Of a stretch of 64,000 nt of DNA, positions 57,505 through 64,000 are shown in pieces. Position numbers and translations under genes: made by a program. Source of the stretch: Byssothecium circinans (Eukaryota > Ascomycota > Dothideomycetes > Pleosporales > Massarinaceae). The first letter of the stretch is position 1; each line of letters opens with the position of its first letter. The stretch is taken from the NCBI GenBank assembly GCA_010015675.1, contig ML977010.1:355502-419501 (forward strand), in the 5' to 3' direction. The notes beneath the pieces are model-generated. The model did no database searches. It was given only the letters and a program-made list of their open reading frames with translations, and was not told where the DNA came from.

Positions 57505-58068
57505 CTAGACAACAACGACACCACCCTCCTTCTCTTCACCCTCAGCCTCAGCCTCAGCCTTCCCCTCCGCCTTCTCTTTAGACCCCTCCTCGCCCTCTCC
57601 CTCGCCCTCCGCACCCTTCCCTTCCTCCCTCTCCCCCTCCTCCTTCCCCTCATCACCCCCTTCTTCACCCCCAACCTCCAACTTCCCCACCACCTCCTCC
57701 CCCTCCGCATCATCCCTCTCACTCCCACTACTGCTCGAATCCTCAATCCCCTCAAACATGCGCGCAAACCGCGCATGCCCCTCTTTGACCTCTCTTTCCT
57801 GCGTCTCCTCATCGCCTTCCACATCATCTTCCCGTTCGCGCGTCGATTTGAGCTGGGCTTTGCGTTGGGCGAGGCGCATGGCGAATTGGCGGCGCGCGCG
57901 TGAGGGGGGCACTTGGAGCGGTTGGGGGATGGCTGATGAGGACTGTCGTATCATGTGGTTAGTAAGAATTTTTTTCGTCAAATAGGGAAAGCGGGACATG
58001 CGGTGCGACATGCTAAGGAAAGGGGAAGGGGGACATTGTTGCAAGGGTAGCCGGGGCGGGCTTTTCAT
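57505..58068 (-). CDS. Hypothetical protein with acidic low-complexity tail
   Basis: The reverse frame from 58068 encodes 187 residues. A basic segment (PPSRARRQFAMRLAQRKAQL) precedes DSSSSGSERDDAEGEEVVGK and a long Glu/Gly-rich tail. Sequence just before the basic part, CTTACTAACCAC...CGACAG, looks like a branch point and acceptor, so the true start may be spliced from an upstream exon and the first 40 residues given here may be intron. A shorter form starts at Met 57954. No family is recognised. The tail is of the kind that arises from repeat expansion, and the opposite strand is also open there by compositional bias. Confidence 0.35.
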   Translation of the reverse strand: MKSPPRLPLQQCPPSPFLSMSHRMSRFPYLTKKILTNHMIRQSSSAIPQPLQVPPSRARRQFAMRLAQRKAQLKSTREREDDVEGDEETQEREVKEGHARFARMFEGIEDSSSSGSERDDAEGEEVVGKLEVGGEEGGDEGKEEGEREEGKGAEGEGEGEEGSKEKAEGKAEAEAEGEEKEGGVVVV

Positions 58069-58359
58069 CCTACAGGTTGAAGAAAGAGGAAGAGAGAGAA
58101 AGAAGGGTAAGAGAAGGGTTCATCCTCCAAGTCCAACGATAGCGTATTCCTACAGATGGCCATACACCTAAGCGGTGGGGATGCAGATATATGTACAGAT
58201 AGTGATGAGATGAAAAATAAGATATGCCCCGGCGATGCCGATACAACATGGGATGTTGAGATGAACAACCAAAATAGCATCCACCCATAGTCATTGATAA
58301 CGAAAGATAGAAAACGCACCAACGCGCGGAGACAGTATAAGTGTCGGGTTCGTGCGTGA

Positions 58360-61295
58360 TTATCGGTAGTCCATCTCAACATCTTCAAATGAGAGTTCAC
58401 CCACTTGTTCCGAGTCACTCACTTGAGGCTGCCGCTCGCGTTCGCCGTCGCCCTCGTCCATTTCCTCATCTTCCTCGTCGCTGGAGTTGGTAAATCCGCT
58501 TAACAGGCTGCCGCCGTTAAAGGTGTAGCCGCCACCTGATTCGGGGTTTGCGAGCTCCATGCTGTCGAGAGCGATGTTGCCACTGTTGGCATTTGCGAGC
58601 GTCGAGTCGCTGTCGGCGTTGAAGCCCGACGCGGCATTCACGGCATTCAGGACAGCCTGTCGGGGACCTACACTCATGTCAGGGCGCACGCCTCCAAGAA
58701 TGGCGTTGTCGCGTTCTCTCGTCTCTGCCAACGTCTGCTCGACGTAGTCTATCCATGCTGCATCCATGACCTTTTCGAGAACTGTTCTTGAAAGAAGCTC
58801 TGCCGGATGCCTTTCGGTAAATTTGAGCACCTCTTCCGCGATTAAGGTGAGGTGGCCCATGTAGCCAAGGCGCATGTGCGTCTCCGCTTGAGCCTTGTCG
58901 CTGGCTTGCTGGCCTTCGATGATGCGCTCGGTGATGCGGCCGGTCTCGAAGAGATCGATGGCCAGACTGCGGTTGTATCCGCGCTCCATCTGTCCATTGA
59001 ACACTTGCTGAACGACATCGTACACAACATTGTGGAGGAAGTTGTTCCACGGGAAGCGGAAGAAGAAGTCCTGGAGGGTCAGAGAGTGCTGTATGTTATT
59101 GGTGTGAAACTTACTAATATGGTCGGCACAACCTTGTTCTCAACAAATTGCATCTTCAAAAGGTCGCCCACCACAGGTGAACCATCGATGTCGGCTTCGT
59201 ACTGTGGGCCAAACTGGCCTTCTACACCACCGAACAACACGGATCGTACACTGCCACTGTCATCAATGGGTGTAACCTCTGAGCCCTCGCTCTCGGCGAC
59301 GCCTCCTGTGAATCGCGAATCATCTGCTTTGGGTGTCTCTGCATCGTCGGAGTTGTGTCTTTTACCGGAAAATAATGGCGCCGGCTTATCTTCGGGATGG
59401 GGGGAAAGTGGACGAGGCTCGCCGCCTTCGGCTTCCGTCTTGTTGAGTTGTTGTGTGAGCAGAGATGGCGGTGTAGACTTGCCTTCATTCGCAGACTCGT
59501 CGACATTGTCGCCTTCAGTCATGACGGTATCGGTATCTAGACCCAACCCTCCGACCTTGGCGGATAAGCCTGCCGAAGTCGGTGACTCTGCGTCGTCTTC
59601 GACCTTGCCGGGTGTGGGTGCTGCAGGGGATGACGTGTCTTTTGCTGGCGATAGAGGCTCGTCTACGAATTCACCATCGCCCTTCTCCGCTGGCGACTCT
59701 TTTGGTTCTGTCTTTGGTGATGGTTCCAGAGGCGCACCGACCGGTTCTTTCTCAGCGTCACTCTTAGATTCTTCTGATACGGCTTCAGAGGCGGTAACTT
59801 TTTCAAAATCATCCTCTGAATTGTTCTGGATTTCCAACCGCCTAACCTCCTCGGGTGCTTCACTGGATGGTGCTCGAGCATGGTGGAAGCCGTGGCTATC
59901 GACGCTAGTGCCAAAGTCGCCGGCATTAGCCTCCTTTGCAGTAAGTTTGCCTTCGGCTTTTAGGCGATCTCGTTCTGAATCTCTCCGCTTGACCTCCGCC
60001 TCGCTTCCTCTTTCGTTCAACAAAGCCATGTTGCTACAATGTAGGAGTTCCGCCATAAGCTCGCATGTCTTGAAGCGATCGAAGCCCAACGGCTCAATCT
60101 TCTCGCCAAATGCCGTCTTGAGCTCTCTTTTCCTCGATGTAGTCGATCCGTCTTTGTTGGAGACGGTCTGCCTAGGGCTGTGCACTAGCTCCATGAATTG
60201 CGGGATGTGCTCGGCGAATTGACGCAAGAGGGTGCCCAGATAGATCGGATCAGTTGTCTTAGGCACCGGTCCAACCTGGTTCTCCAAGTCATAGTCGGAG
60301 TTGTTCTTTCGGATGACCTCAATAATGATACCGACACTAACAGTGAGCGGATTACCTCCGTGCAGCATATATTCAATCATCTGCTTGATGCATGGTTCTG
60401 ATACTAGCTGGCGAGTGAGTTCATTCGGGCCGATGACCTGGGTGTCTTGGGTTGTGGCGTTGGCAGATATCGTGATGATGGCTTTGAGGAAGTCGCCGGC
60501 CGAAGTCTGGTGATAGGACGGCTGATCGGGTGCGAGATAGGATACGAGTTGGGGGATTAGATTTTGCGATTGTAGCCACTGCACGTTGTTAATAATTGAA
60601 GAAGGAGCAGATGATGTACCCACGTCCACAATGCCTTGTCCGCCCTCACTCTTCTCTAGGCTGATCATCTTCAGGAGCAGATCCATAATCATGGGGCAGT
60701 CGACGTGCTGCATGATGTCGGAAACCACATTGTCGATTGACTTGAAGAACTCGATCATCTCCTCCATCTTGCGGTCTAGCAGCGATTCATTGACTTTGGA
60801 GAAGTAGCCGGCCTGCACGGGGTCCAGCGGCGCGGGCTGCTTGATGTAGGCCCAAAACTGGCGCAGAGCCTCCTGGTTCTCCAGCAGAGCCTCGGAGATG
60901 GACCAGACTTCCGAGGACAGAATCTCGCATGATACATATGCGTACTTGATCCGCTGCTTCTCTTCTTTGCTCTCATCGCCATCGCCCGGTTCCGACTTGA
61001 CCGAGGTCGATCGCGCTCTGACACGCCCAAAGAAGCCCTCTTTGGCCTTGTTGGACTCGGCCGCATCCTCGCCGGGTGACTGTATTGTCTGCTTTGGCTT
61101 TGGGGCGATGACATAACGGAGCAGGCGCTCGAGCACCTTTTCGTCGCGCAGGTATTCTATCAGCTTCGAGTTTTGCTGCTTAAGCTCCTGTATCAGGTCC
61201 GACTCGTCCAGCAGCTCTTCGACGGTGACGTCGGGCTTGTCGAGGATGCTGTCCAGCGACGACAGCTGCGCATAGCCGCCAAACCGCCAGAACAT
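58360..61295 (-). CDS. SAPS-domain regulatory subunit of PP6/Sit4 phosphatase
   Basis: Exons 60624-61295, 59115-60578 and 58360-59070 give 948 residues. The start MFWRFGGYAQLSSLDSILDK is the classic SAPS beginning, followed by VTVEELLDESDLIQELKQQN, CEILSSEVWSISEALLENQE, WLQSQNLIPQLVSYL and FFFRFPWNNFLHNVVYDVVQ. The family (Sap155/185/190 in budding yeast, Ekc1 in fission yeast, PP6R in animals) binds the PP6-like phosphatase Sit4 and directs it to cell-cycle, ribosome and membrane-traffic targets. A Glu/Ser-rich disordered middle (about residues 440-690) separates two helical-repeat halves, and the C-terminus is acidic. Both introns (45 and 44 nt) keep phase 0; the first reads through without a stop. 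A 22-base G run lies about 190 bp upstream of the start. Confidence 0.93.
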
Positions 61296-62099
61296 GGTGC
61301 GAGGATGTGTGGGCGGCTCTCAGCGCGGGGCAGCGAAGACGGAGGGGGACTCGAGGGGTGTCATGCGCGGGGTGTAGCTGGCGGAAGCGGTGGGCTCTCG
61401 CATCTGTGAAGCCGCAATTGCTGGCAGACGTGCAGTGGATGCTGCTCAGGCAGGCTGCAGGTAGGCTACAGGCAGAGGCGGGGAGTTGGGGGGGGGGGGG
61501 GGGGGGGGGTGGAGAGGCTGAAAGGCGCGTGCGGTGGGCAGCTGCAGTGCGGACGTCGGGCGAGCAAGTGGGACGGGTAGGTGCCTCAAGACTCAAGCAC
61601 CGACAACCGAGCGGGCAAAAGAGCGACTTCTAACCCTCAGTGCGCTGTCATAAGGTCGTTACAAATACAGGCAGACAAGGAACAAACAACAGTGGGAGGG
61701 AAAGGCGGAATTCGAATTCGGACGGTGTTGTGGGGAGAGATGACAGTATGACAGCACAACAGTGGACGTGAAGCACGGCGAGATCCGCGCTAGACCAACA
61801 CGGGTGAAATGATTCAAATCCCAAAGCATGCGAAAACCCGGGCTTGACCCCTACTGGCAATACCCTGTTTTCTTGCTTAACTCGCCAAACTATAACATGG
61901 AATCCCGAAGGTCGTATCGAGCTGCACGTGACGAGCGATGACGCCTGGCTGCTCCATGTCGTCCATGTCGGCTTAAGCGACAGCCGCAACATTCACTGCC
62001 TGGCCCCGCCATCACCACCACTCTGTGCCTCTCCAGCTTCCACTCTACAAAATATACAAGACTCTACGACCCTTCTAATACTAATACACACCACCCACC
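61296..62099. promoter_or_regulatory. Divergent intergenic region with poly-G tract
   Basis: This 804-bp region separates the divergent SAPS and VPS60 genes. It contains 22 consecutive G at 61488-61509. No gene is seen. Confidence 0.6.
61488..61509 (+). repeat. Homopolymer tract of 22 G
   Basis: A direct sequence observation. It is able to form G-quadruplex structures and prone to slippage; read-length errors are common at such tracts. Confidence 0.85.
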
Positions 62100-62793
62100 A
62101 TGAACCGCTTATTCGGCGCAAAAAGCACGGCGCCCAAGCCCACCCTCAACTCGGCCATCTCCAACGTACATACATCTCCCCACCCTCCCATAATATCCCG
62201 CATCGTATTAACACCCCCAGGTCGACACGCGCATAGAATCCCTCGACGTCAAGCTCGCCAAACTCAACGCCGAACTGACCGCCTACCAACAAAAGCTCGC
62301 CAAGATGCGCGACGGCCCCGGCAAAACCGCCATCAAGCAGAAAGCCCTCAAAGTGCTGCAGCAGCGCAAAATGTACGAATCGCAGCGCGACCAGCTCCAG
62401 CAGCAGTCATGGAATATGGAGCAGGCAGGCATGATGCAGGACAACCTCAAAAACACAATGACGACCGTCGACGCCATGAAGACGACGACCAAGGAACTTA
62501 AGAAACAGTACGGCAAGATCAATATTGATAAGATTGAGAAGCTGCAGGACGAGATGGCGGATCTGATGGATATGGGGAATGATATACAGGAGAGCATCAG
62601 TCGGAGCTATGATGTGCCCGAGGAGGTGGATGAGGCCGAGTTGGATGCTGAGCTTGAGGCGCTAGGCGATGAGGTGGAGTTTGAGGGGATTGGGGAGTCG
62701 TCGGGTATGCCGGCGTTTATGATGGAGGATGCGCCGCCGCAGTTCATCGATGAGCCACCAACGCAGGACAAGGTCAAGGAGGCGGCTGGATGA
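62100..62793 (+). CDS. VPS60: ESCRT-III related protein Vps60 (CHMP5)
   Basis: Exons 62100-62165 and 62221-62793 are joined over a 55-nt intron (GTACAT...CCCCAG) and give 212 residues. The start MNRLFGAKSTAPKPTLN, the basic first helix (RIESLDVKLAKLNAELTAYQ), the DGPGKTAIKQKALKVLQQRK segment and the acidic C-terminal half with DVPEEVDEAELDAELEAL and MPAFMMEDAPP are typical of Vps60/CHMP5. This Snf7-family protein assembles with ESCRT-III at endosomes and regulates Vps4 through Vta1 during multivesicular-body sorting. The C-terminal acidic helix is the Vta1-binding region in the family. The intron after codon 22 is short and phase 0. It is a conserved housekeeping gene, divergent from the SAPS gene. 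Confidence 0.95.
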
Positions 62794-63561
62794 AAGCTTG
62801 AGGTTTCAGCGCTTCTATCCACGACAACCGTCGAGCCGTAGCCTCCCTACCCGCTTCGTCGCCATCGCCCTCAACGACGCTTGCTCCGTCCTTTTTAGAC
62901 ACGGCGACGGTGACTGAACCCCAGCGGAACTCTCCGCTGCGTGCCATTTGGGTAATGACAGGTCACCAGCTGAACGCTAAGACCAGGTCTCATGTACAAA
63001 CAGACTGTTCGCAAGTGTTCTCTCACATGTTTGCGCACGGGCCTAGTTGGCGTAAATTCCGCCAACTCGGCCCGTGCCTTATTAAATCAAATACCAATTT
63101 CCCTTCACGTTTGCCCCTATCATGAGCTTAGTGTACCTTTATTTCCTGTTTAAACCCGCACGAAGTGGATGGTGCGTCTGGAGCTCTAGACACGCCTCGT
63201 TCGAGCTCCTTCGTTGTTGCCTAGTTTGTATCTCGTATCAACCACGCGTCCAGCATCACCATCGCATATCATCTAACGAACACCACTCCGAGATACAAAA
63301 TTCGAAGAGCTTAACACATTTTTCACATTCTATACTGAGCAGAACACCCAACGTATTGCAGTTTTCCGTTTATCTCTTATTCTCTTTTCAAGGGCAGTTC
63401 CCAAAGCCTGTTCTGCTTCATTTTTTCATTCGTCCTTTTCTCATTCCATCCAAGCGAGCTCAAATATCCAACCTGAGTATAAGAGCCACCACATCCGACG
63501 CCGCCATCGCCAGTCTCTCAACCCATCCCCACCTCCACAAGGTCCACGGAAATGAATCCAC
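62794..63561. other. Convergent intergenic region with hairpin
   Basis: Holds an 18-bp near-perfect inverted repeat (63035-63077) and otherwise nothing recognisable. Confidence 0.55.
63035..63077. repeat. Imperfect 18-bp inverted repeat, 7-nt loop
   Basis: Left arm 63035-63052 (GCACGGGCCTAGTTGGCG) and right arm 63060-63077 pair with one mismatch around the loop TAAATTC. The stem is GC-rich. It lies between the 3' ends of VPS60 and the DAO-family gene and might mark a transcript end or an old transposon terminus. Confidence 0.7.
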
Positions 63562-64000
63562 TCACAGGACCTTCGTTCCATTGCTAAACCGTGCCAACGA
63601 GAAATCCGCAAGCGCAGGATCCTTCTCTCCGGTCAGAACAAGTTTGCTTATCAGCTCGCCCACAATCGCCCCGTTCGAAACACCGGAATGCATAACCGCC
63701 ACCGTCAAACCATCCACGCCCGTCTCGCCCAGAATAGGGAGTCCGTCCTGTGGTGTCGGGCGGTACCCAACCGTATAATAATCATACTCGAGCTCCGCAC
63801 CATCCTTCAATTCCTTCTTGAGTTTTGCAAACAGGTCGTCGGCCACAGCTTGCGGATCGTTGGTCGGATCCGAGCCGCCAAAGTCGGAGCCAAAGCGAAT
63901 GCGCCCATCTGCCGTCTGTCGCATATGCAACTCCGTAGCGTAGACGACGCTATTGAGCAGTCTTTTCCCAGTAGGCTTAGTATTCGCAAGGAGCCCAGCT
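63562..64000 (-). CDS. FAD-dependent oxidoreductase, DAO family (partial)
   Basis: The 3' part of a reverse-strand gene that runs off the right edge; 145 residues are readable to the TGA at 63562-63564. The stretch HMRQTADGRIRFGSDFGGS, then YTVGYRPTPQDGLPILGETG and VAVMHSGVSNGAIVGELISK, is typical of the C-terminal FAD-binding half of DAO-family amine or amino-acid oxidoreductases. A Gly-Tyr-Arg-Pro-x-P-x-D-G motif contacts the flavin in the family. The N-terminal Rossmann motif is outside the window. The substrate (amino acid, sarcosine-like or other amine) cannot be told from this part. It ends in NGTKVL without a peroxisomal targeting tripeptide. Confidence 0.85.
   Translation of the reverse strand, partial: AGLLANTKPTGKRLLNSVVYATELHMRQTADGRIRFGSDFGGSDPTNDPQAVADDLFAKLKKELKDGAELEYDYYTVGYRPTPQDGLPILGETGVDGLTVAVMHSGVSNGAIVGELISKLVLTGEKDPALADFSLARFSNGTKVL

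Noticed and set aside
57343..57903. 186-codon forward frame rich in Leu and Pro
   Set aside because: Antisense of a low-complexity tract with microsatellite-like repeats.
58852..60222. 456-codon forward open frame
   Set aside because: It is exactly antisense to the Ser/Glu-rich middle of the SAPS phosphatase subunit; open only through compositional bias.

Overview
The window is nuclear DNA of a filamentous ascomycete (Pezizomycotina, most likely a dothideomycete; the class is an inference from gene content). The signs are many short GT-AG introns of about 45-150 nt, genes closely spaced on both strands, secreted enzymes typical of plant- or lichen-associated moulds (tyrosinase, cutinase, laccase, secreted FMN-dependent 2-hydroxyacid oxidoreductase) and Pezizomycotina families such as DUF3176, DUF1996, and RING proteins with a GHVFGKEC-type motif. 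No rRNA, tRNA, CRISPR array or bacterial feature was seen.

Layout. 1.4-12.4 kb: three tandem same-strand DUF3176 membrane-protein paralogues, the third broken by an in-frame TAG at a conserved Trp codon. 13.0-15.0 kb: a small secreted protein and a single-pass mucin-like membrane protein. 16.4-20.1 kb: a divergent pair, an MFS anion:cation symporter and a flavin monooxygenase. 20.2-30.3 kb: a secretome stretch with a DUF1996 protein, a tyrosinase, a Cys-containing secreted protein, a secreted FMN-dependent dehydrogenase and a cutinase whose 5' end needs an unusually short intron or a frameshift. 30.9-33 kb: two hypotheticals, one secreted. 34.0-36.4 kb: a Tc1/mariner (DD34E) transposon with 34-bp inverted repeats and TA target duplication; its transposase has one in-frame stop. 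37.4-41.0 kb: three tandem RING-finger genes. 42.4-46.1 kb: small hypotheticals and a second Cys-rich single-pass membrane protein. 48.9-51.7 kb: a 571-aa F-box-like protein and dynactin subunit p27. 52.0-57.0 kb: a decay island of three damaged genes (an unrecognised coiled-coil protein, a small secreted protein, a laccase) next to a MITE-like element. 58.4-64 kb: housekeeping genes, namely a SAPS-domain PP6/Sit4 phosphatase subunit, the ESCRT-III protein Vps60, and the 3' end of a DAO-family FAD oxidoreductase.

How it fits together. No polyketide synthase, NRPS or terpene synthase is present, so the oxidoreductases do not form an ordinary biosynthetic cluster. Most accessory genes encode extracellular or cell-surface products. 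Conserved eukaryotic genes (dynactin p27, SAPS, Vps60) sit at the right end. All six in-frame stops found in otherwise readable genes can be explained by C:G to T:A transitions, three of them or more in a CpA context as in repeat-induced point mutation (RIP). Exon joins below were derived by eye from reading frames and splice consensus; no transcript evidence was available.
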